Part shown: positions 1-6,114 of the stretch, in pieces | Position numbering within the stretch: position 1 is the stretch's first letter | How the letters are laid out: every line of letters begins with the position of its first letter | From: an uncultured Blautia sp. | GTDB taxonomy: Bacteria; Bacillota; Clostridia; Lachnospirales; Lachnospiraceae | DNA: 6,114 nucleotides | Direction of reading: 5' to 3' | Assembly (NCBI GenBank): GCA_934402155.1 | Contig: CAKRTP010000107.1 | Coordinates: 1-6,114 of the forward strand | Made by a program: the position numbers and the translations under genes | The notes under the pieces: generated by a model | Database searches by the model: none | Told to the model about the DNA's origin: nothing | The model's input: only the letters and a program-made list of their open reading frames with translations

Positions 1-72
1 CGAGATAGCTCAGTTGGCTAGAGCACACGGTTCATACCCGTGGTGTCGAGGGTTCGAATCCCCCTCTCGCTA
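1..72 (+). tRNA. tRNA-Met (elongator, anticodon CAT), 5' end cut by window edge
   Basis: The sequence folds as a tRNA. The acceptor strand CGAGA at 1-5 pairs with TCTCG at 65-69. The D-arm is GCTC/GAGC. The anticodon stem CACGG/CCGTG encloses the loop TTCATAC, giving anticodon CAT. The T-arm has the loop TTCGAAT. The first two bases of the tRNA lie outside the window. The discriminator is A at 72, and the next bases are CTT, so the CCA end is not encoded and must be added enzymatically. The anticodon stem lacks the three consecutive G-C pairs of initiator tRNA, so this is elongator Met. A lysidine-modified tRNA-Ile2 also carries a CAT anticodon, but its loop and stem usually differ. The T-stem has one A-C mismatch (GAGGG against CCCCC). 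Confidence 0.93.
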
Positions 73-75
73 CTT

Positions 76-103
76 AAATCCTCTGATTTTCAGAGGATTT
101 TTT
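76..103 (+). terminator. Intrinsic terminator after tRNA-Met
   Basis: AAATCCTCTGA at 76-86 pairs perfectly with TCAGAGGATTT at 90-100 around a TTT loop, giving an 11-bp stem. The T-run at 98-103 overlaps the 3' arm of the stem. It starts four bases after the tRNA discriminator base, so it ends the tRNA transcript and separates it from the downstream genes. Confidence 0.92.
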
Positions 104-167
104 GTTTTATACAATATTGCGAAGTAATTAAAATTTTTTTGGTGATACCTATAGAAAAATTTGCGTC

Positions 168-196
168 TAGGCATTTCAAAAGTTTTGTTGTATGAT
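168..196 (+). promoter_or_regulatory. Candidate sigma-A promoter for the lipid kinase gene
   Basis: A -10-like TATGAT (191-196, 5 of 6 consensus bases) lies 17 bases downstream of a -35-like TAGGCA (168-173, 4 of 6). Transcription would start near 203, leaving a leader of about 36 bases before the GTG start at 239. The site sits between the tRNA terminator and the first coding gene, where a promoter is expected. The match is moderate and the surrounding sequence is AT-rich, so chance matches are possible. If real, it may drive the kinase gene and perhaps the genes after it. Confidence 0.42.
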
Positions 197-221
197 ATTA
201 GATGCGCAAGAAATCAAAAAG

Positions 222-228
222 AAAGGGG
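222..228 (+). promoter_or_regulatory. Ribosome binding site that fixes the lipid kinase start
   Basis: AAAGGGG at 222-228 lies 10 bases before the GTG at 239. It is 22 bases before the next in-frame ATG (251), which is too far. It lies well inside the reading frame that would begin at the upstream TTG (161). It therefore favours GTG 239 as the start codon. Confidence 0.7.
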
Positions 229-238
229 ACATCAGACC

Positions 239-1138
239 GTGGGAAAGAAAATGCTGTTTGTTTTTAATCCCAAAGCAGGAAAAGGCAAAATCAAAATGCA
301 CCTGCTTGATATCGTCGATATTTTCAGTGGACATGATTATGAGATTATTATCCGGGCTACACAGGCACCGAAAGATGCTTATGAAAAGGCGAAGGAATAC
401 GCAGATTCCGTTGACCTGATCGTATGCAGCGGTGGGGATGGAACTCTGGATGAGGTTGTTACTGGAATCATGGAGAAAGGAAGCAATGTACCGATCGGAT
501 ACATTCCTGCCGGAAGTACAAATGATTTTGCAAACAGTCTTTTCATGCCAAAGAGTATGATCAAAGCAGCAGAGATGATCATGGAGGAGGAACTTTATCA
601 CTGTGACATCGGCAGATTTAACCAGCAGACATTTGCATATGTAGCTGCTTTTGGACTCTTTACAGATGTATCTTATGAGACAGATCAGGATCTCAAAAAT
701 GTTCTTGGCCATGTGGCATATATTCTGGAGGGTGTGAAGCGCCTTTTTGATATCAAATCCTATCATATGAAGGTTACCTCAGATGAACTTGAGGTAGAAG
801 ATGACTTTATTGTCGGAATGGTAACAAATTCCAGATCTGTAGGAGGTTTTAAGAACCTTACCGGCAAGAATGTGGATATGAATGACGGACTTTTTGAGGT
901 GACACTGATCGTAAATCCCAAGAATCCGCTGGAACTGCAGGAGATCATTACAGCTCTTGTGATGGCAGAAGATAATACAGATCTTGTATATTCTTTCAAG
1001 ACAAGAAAGCTTATGATCGAAGCGGAGGAAGAAGTTCCCTGGACGCTGGATGGAGAGTTTGGAGGAGATCACACACAGGTGGAGATCGAAAACCTTCATA
1101 AGGCACTGAATCTTTATCTCAAAAGCACCAGAAACTGA
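239..1138 (+). CDS. dgkB: Diacylglycerol kinase / lipid kinase, DgkB-YegS family
   Basis: This 299-residue protein probably phosphorylates diacylglycerol with ATP to give phosphatidic acid at the inner face of the membrane. In Gram-positive bacteria this recycles lipid released during lipoteichoic acid synthesis. Visible motifs, numbered from GTG 239, are the nucleotide-binding NPKAGKG (10-16), GGDGT (65-69), GSTNDFA (92-98, a variant of the usual GTxNDFA), D216 in DGLFEV, and DGE (271-273). The spacing of D216, D271 and E273 agrees with the catalytic residues I recall for Staphylococcus aureus DgkB, which supports both the family and the start. There are no membrane segments or signal peptide, so it is a peripheral enzyme. 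The frame stays open back to a TTG at 161, but that start would run over the promoter and has no ribosome binding site. The lipid substrate is not proven, and another lipid could be used. The next gene starts 47 bases downstream with no terminator between. Confidence 0.87.
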   Translation: MGKKMLFVFNPKAGKGKIKMHLLDIVDIFSGHDYEIIIRATQAPKDAYEKAKEYADSVDLIVCSGGDGTLDEVVTGIMEKGSNVPIGYIPAGSTNDFANSLFMPKSMIKAAEMIMEEELYHCDIGRFNQQTFAYVAAFGLFTDVSYETDQDLKNVLGHVAYILEGVKRLFDIKSYHMKVTSDELEVEDDFIVGMVTNSRSVGGFKNLTGKNVDMNDGLFEVTLIVNPKNPLELQEIITALVMAEDNTDLVYSFKTRKLMIEAEEEVPWTLDGEFGGDHTQVEIENLHKALNLYLKSTRN

Positions 1139-1171
1139 AATACTGATAAACTGATTAACAGAAATATAACC

Positions 1172-1178
1172 AAAGGAG
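1172..1178 (+). promoter_or_regulatory. Strong ribosome binding site of glnN
   Basis: AAAGGAG at 1172-1178 is a near-perfect Shine-Dalgarno sequence, 7 bases before the ATG at 1186. It confirms the start and fits a highly expressed enzyme. Confidence 0.85.
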
Positions 1179-1185
1179 AAAGACA

Positions 1186-3300
1186 ATGTCAGATTACGTG
1201 AATGTAACAGAAATTTTTGGATGTGATGTGTTCAATGATTCTGTTATGGAAGAGAGACTCCCGAAGAAAGTTTATAAAGAACTTAAGAAGACCATTGAGG
1301 AAGGCAAGGAGCTTTCCCAGGAAGTTGCCGATGTTGTTGCCCATGAGATGAAGGAATGGGCAATCGAGAAGGGGGCAACACATTACAGCCACTGGTTCCA
1401 GCCATTGACAGGTGTAACGGCAGAGAAGCATGATGCGTTTATTACCGCACCGAAGGAAAACGGCAAGGTTCTTATGAGTTTTTCAGGCAAGGAACTGGTA
1501 AAGGGTGAATCTGATGCGTCTTCTTTCCCGTCAGGCGGACTCCGTGCGACTTTTGAAGCGAGAGGTTATACAGCCTGGGACTGCACTTCACCTGCATTTG
1601 TACGCCATGATGCAGCAGGCGGAACTCTGTGTATCCCTACAGCATTCTGTTCTTATACCGGTGAGGCACTGGACCAGAAGACACCGCTTCTTCGTTCTAT
1701 GGAGGCAGTCAATACACAGGCATTACGTCTTATCCGCCTTTTTGGAAATACAACATCAAAGAAGGTAACTCCTTCTGTAGGGGCGGAACAGGAATATTTT
1801 CTTGTTGACAAAGAAAAATGGCTTCAGAGAAAAGACCTTACATATACAGGAAGAACTCTGTTTGGTGCGATGCCTCCGAAAGGACAGGAGATGGATGACC
1901 ACTATCTTGGAACTATCCGCCAGAGAGTTTCTGCCTATATGAAAGAAGTTAATGAGGAGTGCTGGAAACTTGGTGTGACAGCCAAGACACAGCATAATGA
2001 AGTTGCTCCGGCACAGCATGAGCTGGCACCGATCTATGCACCGGCCAATATTGCAGCAGACCACAATCAGATCATGATGCGTATCCTTAAGAAAGTAGCC
2101 AGCCGTCATGGTATGCGCTGTCTGCTTCATGAGAAACCGTTTGCAGGAGTAAATGGTTCCGGAAAGCACAATAACTGGTCACTGACTACAGATGATGGAA
2201 TCAACCTTCTGGATCCTGGCAAGACACCACATGAGAATATCCAGTTTCTTCTTGTACTGACCTGTATCCTTAAGGCAGTAGATACTCATGCGGATCTTCT
2301 CCGTGAATCAGCAGCAGATGTGGGAAATGATCACAGACTTGGCGGCAATGAGGCACCGCCGGCAGTTATCTCCGTATTTCTTGGTGAGCAGCTTGGTGAT
2401 GTTCTGGATCAGCTCATCAGTACAGGAACTGCAACACACAGTAAGAAAGGCACTATTCTGGAAACCGGTGTTAAGACACTTCCGGATTTCATGAAGGATG
2501 CAACAGACAGAAACCGTACTTCACCGTTTGCATTTACAGGAAATAAATTTGAGTTCCGTATGGTTGGATCCAGGGATTCTATTTCTGAGTGCAACGTTGT
2601 ACTCAATACCATTGCGGCCGAAGTCTTCAAGGAAGCCTGCGACCGTCTGGAGGCTGCCGATGACTTTGATATGGCAGTACATGATCTGATCAAAGAATAT
2701 GCGATCGATCATCAGAGAATTGTGTTCAATGGTAATGGATATGCTCCGGAATGGGCAGAGGAGGCAAAGCGCCGTGGTCTTCCGAATCTGCCATCTATGG
2801 TAGATGCGATTCCGGCACTTACCACACCGAAGGCAGTAAAGCTGTTTGAGGAATTCCACGTATTCACAAAAACAGAACTGGAATCCCGTGCTGAGATCCA
2901 GTATGAAATTTATGCAAAAGCTATCAATATTGAAGCAAAGACAATGATCGATATTGCAACCAAGCAGATCATTCCGGCAGTAATCAGATATACTACGGTT
3001 CTGGCTGATTCCATCAATGCAGTGAAGGCAGCAGGTCTGACCGATGTGAGCGTACAGATGGAGCTTCTTGAGAAATGTTCCAATCTTCTCAAGAAAACCA
3101 GCAACGCAATGAATGAACTTACCAAAGCAGTTGCTGGAATACCTCAGGTTCCGGAGGGAAGAGAGCGTGCCGTATACTGCAAGGATACTGTGACAAAGAT
3201 CATGGAAGAACTTCGTAAACCGGTTGATGAGCTGGAAATGCTGGTTGATAAGGAAATGTGGCCGATGCCTTCTTACGGTGATCTGATTTTTGAAGTATAA
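1186..3300 (+). CDS. glnN: Glutamine synthetase type III (GlnN)
   Basis: This cytoplasmic enzyme makes glutamine from glutamate, ammonia and ATP. At 704 residues it has the full length of type III enzymes (about 700), much longer than type I (about 450-470). Active-site blocks are in family order: [10 protein letters not shown] (199-208, metal-binding glutamates), [13 protein letters not shown] (270 onward), [18 protein letters not shown] (315-332), [12 protein letters not shown] (381-392, with the glutamate-binding arginine region) and the [16 protein letters not shown] block (443-458). The N-terminal type III extension and the helical C-terminal extension (about 560-704) are both present. 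No frameshift or missing catalytic block is seen. Type III enzymes form dodecamers and are not known to be controlled by adenylylation of a type I-style tyrosine. The ATPase gene follows after 20 bases, so the two are very likely co-transcribed. No PII gene or GlnR-like operator was recognised nearby. Confidence 0.97.
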   Translation: MSDYVNVTEIFGCDVFNDSVMEERLPKKVYKELKKTIEEGKELSQEVADVVAHEMKEWAIEKGATHYSHWFQPLTGVTAEKHDAFITAPKENGKVLMSFSGKELVKGESDASSFPSGGLRATFEARGYTAWDCTSPAFVRHDAAGGTLCIPTAFCSYTGEALDQKTPLLRSMEAVNTQALRLIRLFGNTTSKKVTPSVGAEQEYFLVDKEKWLQRKDLTYTGRTLFGAMPPKGQEMDDHYLGTIRQRVSAYMKEVNEECWKLGVTAKTQHNEVAPAQHELAPIYAPANIAADHNQIMMRILKKVASRHGMRCLLHEKPFAGVNGSGKHNNWSLTTDDGINLLDPGKTPHENIQFLLVLTCILKAVDTHADLLRESAADVGNDHRLGGNEAPPAVISVFLGEQLGDVLDQLISTGTATHSKKGTILETGVKTLPDFMKDATDRNRTSPFAFTGNKFEFRMVGSRDSISECNVVLNTIAAEVFKEACDRLEAADDFDMAVHDLIKEYAIDHQRIVFNGNGYAPEWAEEAKRRGLPNLPSMVDAIPALTTPKAVKLFEEFHVFTKTELESRAEIQYEIYAKAINIEAKTMIDIATKQIIPAVIRYTTVLADSINAVKAAGLTDVSVQMELLEKCSNLLKKTSNAMNELTKAVAGIPQVPEGRERAVYCKDTVTKIMEELRKPVDELEMLVDKEMWPMPSYGDLIFEV

Positions 3301-3305
3301 ATTCC

Positions 3306-3311
3306 AGGGAG
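3306..3311 (+). promoter_or_regulatory. Ribosome binding site of the MoxR-type ATPase gene
   Basis: AGGGAG at 3306-3311 lies 9 bases before the ATG at 3321, inside the 20-base gap after the glnN stop codon. The gap has no room for a terminator or a full promoter, which supports read-through from glnN. Confidence 0.75.
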
Positions 3312-3320
3312 TAAATATTA

Positions 3321-4238
3321 ATGGAAGAATTAAAATTCCTGGAGGAACAGAATGTTTCTCCGGAACTGATAAAAAGAGCAGAAGAATTCAGAAAGACCTA
3401 CCCTGTGAAGGATGAAGCAGCAGGAAGAATTGTGAAACCGTCGATTCCTTTCTACGGCAGGGAGATCCTGGAGATGGCGATTGCAGCCATCCTTCAGGGT
3501 CAGAATCTGCTTCTTACAGGTCCAAAGGCAACAGGCAAGAATATTCTGGCTGAGAATCTGGCATATATTTTTAACCGTCCATCCTATAATGTATCTTTTC
3601 ATGTAAATACCGGAAGCGGAGATCTGATCGGGACAGATACATTTGAGGATAATGAGGTGAAGCTTCGCAAAGGCAGTATTTACCGTTGTGCCGAATATGG
3701 TGGATTTGGTATTCTGGATGAGATCAATATGGCCAAAAATGATGCAGTATCTGTACTTCATGCAACTCTGGATTACCGCCGTTCTATTGATGTGCCGGGA
3801 TACGATAAAATTGATCTTCATCCGGCGACGAGATTCATTGGAACCATGAATTATGGATATGCAGGAACCAAGGAACTGAATGAGGCTCTGGTCTCCCGTT
3901 TTCTTGTTATTGATATGCCGGCACAGACAGAGCAAACGCTTGGTTTTATTTTTAAGGAGATGTTTCCTGATGCGAAGGAAAAGGCAGTGGAACAGTTTAC
4001 AGGACTGTTTCTGGATCTCCAGCTTAAAGCGTTGAACAGTGAAATATCCACCAAGGCGCTGGATCTCAGAGGGCTGCTGGCGGCGATGAGGATCATCAAA
4101 GTCGGACTTTCTCCGTCACAGGCAGTACAGATGGGAGTTGTCAACAAGACCTTTGATATCTTTGAAAAAGAAATCGTAGAAGATGTTGTCCGAACAAGAA
4201 TTCCAAAAGAATGGACCAGAGAGGATGTCTATGAATAG
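3321..4238 (+). CDS. MoxR-type AAA+ ATPase (NorQ/CbbQ-like), partner of the VWA protein
   Basis: This 305-residue AAA+ ATPase of the MoxR/AAA_5 type is probably the motor of a chaperone-like enzyme activation complex. A short N-terminal lead (1-40) precedes the P-loop GPKATGKN (67-74). Then come the DLIG segment (101-104), Walker B GFGILDE (128-134), sensor 1 around N177 in GTMNYGYAGTKELNEAL, and the presumed arginine finger R193 in SRF. The lid region contains STKALDLRG (243-251). The residue after the P-loop lysine is asparagine (N74) rather than the threonine or serine that normally helps hold magnesium. Walker B is intact, so ATP use is still likely. It starts 20 bases after glnN and its last 8 bases overlap the VWA gene, the typical MoxR-VWA arrangement. 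The client protein cannot be read from sequence. NorQ and CbbQ are relatives, but no nitric oxide reductase or Rubisco gene is present. No signal peptide or membrane segment is visible. Confidence 0.88.
   Translation: MEELKFLEEQNVSPELIKRAEEFRKTYPVKDEAAGRIVKPSIPFYGREILEMAIAAILQGQNLLLTGPKATGKNILAENLAYIFNRPSYNVSFHVNTGSGDLIGTDTFEDNEVKLRKGSIYRCAEYGGFGILDEINMAKNDAVSVLHATLDYRRSIDVPGYDKIDLHPATRFIGTMNYGYAGTKELNEALVSRFLVIDMPAQTEQTLGFIFKEMFPDAKEKAVEQFTGLFLDLQLKALNSEISTKALDLRGLLAAMRIIKVGLSPSQAVQMGVVNKTFDIFEKEIVEDVVRTRIPKEWTREDVYE
4218..4224 (+). promoter_or_regulatory. Ribosome binding site that fixes the VWA gene start
   Basis: AGAGAGG at 4218-4224 lies inside the end of the ATPase gene. It directly abuts an in-frame ATG at 4225, too close for use, and is 6 bases from the ATG at 4231, which is normal. 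The start at 4231 is therefore preferred. Confidence 0.65.
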
Positions 4239-6024
4239 AGAAGAACCACTGGAAATAGAAGACAGCCGGCTGGAGCTTGAAAACCGCATCCGCAATCTTC
4301 TGTGGACAGTCAGCGGTGATTATAAACTGAATATGAAACCGGATATTTCACTCTTTCTCCGTTCAAAAGCGATCGCGCTTTACGATGGAATTAAACAGGG
4401 AGCCCTGGCAAGATTTTATGATAAAGATCTTCTGGGGCTTTATCTGGTCAAAAAAGTATTTCTCCAGGCAGGAGAAGGCGAGCTGACCGCAGTCGCCCAG
4501 CTCTGCATTGAAGAAGCGATAGGAGAAAAAATCTGCGAAGAACGTCCGGGAATCAGAAGTATGCAGAGAGAGGCTTTTGAGGATATTCTGGATCAGGAAT
4601 TTGAAAAGATGCCGTCGCAGGCTGATCTTCTGGGAAGACTGAAGGTTGCAGTCCTCAGAAGGAGACTGGACGGAGGAGAGTACAGAGTTGAACGTAAGCT
4701 TAAGCCGTTTATGGATCTGGTGATCCAGGCAGGTGCGGCAGGGGATACCATGCAGTTGATCAGCGTGATAGATGAACTGTATAATTCTCTGATTGATCCG
4801 ATGTTTGAGAGGCTTCATGGGAATCTTGAACGGGTGATGGCAGTTACGCTGGAAGAACTGACAGAGTATTCATGGGAGGATTTTCTCTCAGAAGAGATGT
4901 ACGAAGAAGCTCTTGAGAGTTATGTGGAGCAGCTGACGACAAATATGACCGGCATGGAAGATCGTTCTGTTACAGAAGAGATGGAAGAAAAACGTCAGAA
5001 AAAGAAGAATATCACGGTAGTCACTCCGGAGATGCTGGAAAAGGCCTACAGCTATGTGGAACTGAATTATGGAAAAACCTATCTCAGCGAATCAGAAGAA
5101 AAAAAGATCAATTATCTGATGTGCAGAGGTCTTCATAGTGACTGCAGTCTTTATTTTACAGAAGGAATCCTCAAAAATCCTGCAAAGATAAACTATCAGT
5201 ATGAATATGCGAAACGTCTGAGAAATAAGAATATCTGGCTGTATCATGACAAGCACAGGATTGTGAAGAGAAATATTACTGTGCTGACAGATACGCTTCG
5301 GAAATCTCTGGTTCTTCGAAGTGAAACACAGATGATTCTTTCAGACAGAGGACAGATTGTTCCATCCAGACTCTGGAGGATTGGAAGAAGCCAGGACGCA
5401 AAGCTTTTTGAGAGGGAACTGAAGGGAGAGGCAGCTGATTTTGTTGTCGATGTTCTGATCGATGCCAGCGGATCACAGATGAGCCGTCAGGGAGAGGTCG
5501 CGCTGCAGGCATATATTATCAGCGAGGCTCTGAGCAATGTGGAGATCCCGCACAGGGTGATGAGTTTCTGCACCTTCTGGGATTATACTGTTCTTCACAG
5601 ATTCAGGGAGTATGATGAGCCGAGATCCGCAAATGAGAATATCTTTAATTATGTAACTTCCTCTAATAACAGAGACGGCCTGGCAATCAAGACAGCGGGA
5701 TATGGTCTGCTTGCCAGGGAGGAAGAAAAAAAGATCCTGATCGTGCTCAGCGATGGAAAACCATATGACGTGCTGGTAAACCGTCCGAATGCCAGAAATC
5801 CGAGGCCTTATCAGGGGAAGGAAGCAGTCGCTGATACTGCGACAGAGATCCGTCGTTTGAGGAATCTGGAAGTCAGTGTTCTGGGAGTTTTTGCAGGAGA
5901 GGAGAAGGATCTTGCCACAGAAAAGAAGATATTTGGCAAGGATTTTGCCTATATCCGTAATATCAATAATTTCTCTAAGATTGTCGGAAGGTATCTGACA
6001 AAACAGCTTGAAATTGATGGATAA
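4231..6024 (+). CDS. VWA-domain protein, NorD/CbbO/CobT-like, partner of the MoxR ATPase
   Basis: This 597-residue cytoplasmic protein has a long, mostly helical N-terminal part, a highly charged linker (EEMEEKRQKKKN, 249-260), a middle region containing CRGLHSDC (298-305), and a C-terminal VWA domain from about residue 403. The metal-ion site is intact: DASGS at 411-415, the NRDGLA loop at 480-485 and the LSDGKP aspartate D508. The lead-in GQIVPSRLWRIGR and the NRDG-x-A loop are typical of VWA proteins paired with MoxR ATPases, such as NorD, CbbO and CobT. In CbbO the metal site binds the client enzyme, and the same role is inferred here. The name NorD, often given to such proteins, would mislead because no nitric oxide reductase gene is present. 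The start at 4231 is set by a ribosome binding site 6 bases upstream. An ATG at 4225 or an earlier in-frame start at 4183 is less likely. The gene ends with tandem stops TAA TAG. Confidence 0.87.
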   Translation: MNREEPLEIEDSRLELENRIRNLLWTVSGDYKLNMKPDISLFLRSKAIALYDGIKQGALARFYDKDLLGLYLVKKVFLQAGEGELTAVAQLCIEEAIGEKICEERPGIRSMQREAFEDILDQEFEKMPSQADLLGRLKVAVLRRRLDGGEYRVERKLKPFMDLVIQAGAAGDTMQLISVIDELYNSLIDPMFERLHGNLERVMAVTLEELTEYSWEDFLSEEMYEEALESYVEQLTTNMTGMEDRSVTEEMEEKRQKKKNITVVTPEMLEKAYSYVELNYGKTYLSESEEKKINYLMCRGLHSDCSLYFTEGILKNPAKINYQYEYAKRLRNKNIWLYHDKHRIVKRNITVLTDTLRKSLVLRSETQMILSDRGQIVPSRLWRIGRSQDAKLFERELKGEAADFVVDVLIDASGSQMSRQGEVALQAYIISEALSNVEIPHRVMSFCTFWDYTVLHRFREYDEPRSANENIFNYVTSSNNRDGLAIKTAGYGLLAREEEKKILIVLSDGKPYDVLVNRPNARNPRPYQGKEAVADTATEIRRLRNLEVSVLGVFAGEEKDLATEKKIFGKDFAYIRNINNFSKIVGRYLTKQLEIDG

Positions 6025-6114
6025 TAGATAAGAATATGCATAATTTCTAAAAAATGTTAAATAAATGGGAATAAAATATAAAAAATACATAAAATTACTC
6101 TTGCTAATGCCAAT
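6025..6114. other. AT-rich intergenic tail, no gene recognised
   Basis: Only 17 of the 90 bases are G or C, far below the preceding genes. I see no open reading frame of note, no ribosome binding site followed by a start, and no GC-rich hairpin with a T-run that would end the operon. The terminator, or the next promoter, probably lies beyond the right edge. Confidence 0.6.

Noticed and set aside
104..167. Possible riboswitch or other structured leader before the lipid kinase
   Set aside because: The stretch is AT-rich with no stable nested stems or known riboswitch core visible. The small palindrome CAATATTG near 112-119 is too short to mean much.
176..766. Long open frame on the - strand (196 codons) opposite the lipid kinase gene
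   Set aside because: It lies antisense to a clearly conserved kinase, its translation is rich in Cys, Ile and His with no recognisable domain, and no ribosome binding site stands out. It is a codon-bias shadow.
1139..1185. Repeat-like ACTGATAAACTGATTA upstream of glnN as a possible operator or promoter
   Set aside because: The repeated unit is only about five to six bases, is not a convincing inverted repeat, and matches no GlnR-type operator I can recognise. No well-spaced -35/-10 pair was found.
1756..2169. Open frame on the - strand (137 codons) opposite glnN
   Set aside because: It lies inside the active-site coding region of glutamine synthetase, whose sequence constraint explains it. 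The product is Cys-rich and resembles no family.
4183..4233. Earlier in-frame starts for the VWA gene (4183 and 4225)
   Set aside because: The 4183 start would overlap the ATPase gene by 56 bases with no ribosome binding site. The 4225 ATG directly touches the GAGG. The ATG at 4231 has a normal 6-base spacing.
5473..6090. Long open frame on the - strand (205 codons) opposite the VWA gene
   Set aside because: It is antisense to the conserved VWA domain and has no recognisable motif. The hydrophobic N-terminal stretch comes from the AT-rich tail, so it is not good evidence of a signal peptide.
6101..6106. TTGCTA as a -35 box following an AT-rich upstream element
   Set aside because: Any matching -10 would lie beyond the window end, so it cannot be assessed.

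Overview
The window reads as a piece of chromosome from a low-to-moderate-GC Firmicute. A gut clostridium of the Lachnospiraceae type is the best guess, based on codon use, strong AAAGGAG-type ribosome binding sites, a tRNA gene without an encoded CCA end, and protein sequences that look clostridial. This is inferred from style and family knowledge, not from a marker gene. Everything is on the + strand and densely packed, with no sign of a mobile element, CRISPR array or phage.

Layout: (1) 1-72 is an elongator tRNA-Met (anticodon CAT) cut by the left window edge, followed at 76-103 by a clean intrinsic terminator. (2) 104-238 is a leader with a plausible sigma-A promoter. (3) 239-1138 encodes a diacylglycerol/lipid kinase of the DgkB/YegS family. 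(4) 1186-3300 encodes a full-length type III glutamine synthetase (GlnN). (5) 3321-4238 encodes a MoxR-type AAA+ ATPase. (6) 4231-6024 encodes a partner protein with a C-terminal von Willebrand factor A (VWA) domain of the NorD/CbbO/CobT type. (7) 6025-6114 is a very AT-rich tail with no recognised feature.

The last three genes are separated by a 20-base gap and then an 8-base overlap, and there is no terminator between the kinase and the synthetase either, so up to four genes could share one transcript. MoxR-VWA pairs are known to remodel or activate partner enzymes: CbbQ/CbbO act on Rubisco, NorQ/NorD are needed for nitric oxide reductase, and RavA/ViaA act on respiratory enzymes. No nitric oxide reductase or Rubisco gene is present here. 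The large oligomeric enzyme next door is glutamine synthetase III. The most interesting hypothesis from the window is therefore that this pair is a chaperone or activase system acting on GlnN, or is at least tied to nitrogen status. The ATPase also has an unusual P-loop (GKN in place of GKT/GKS).
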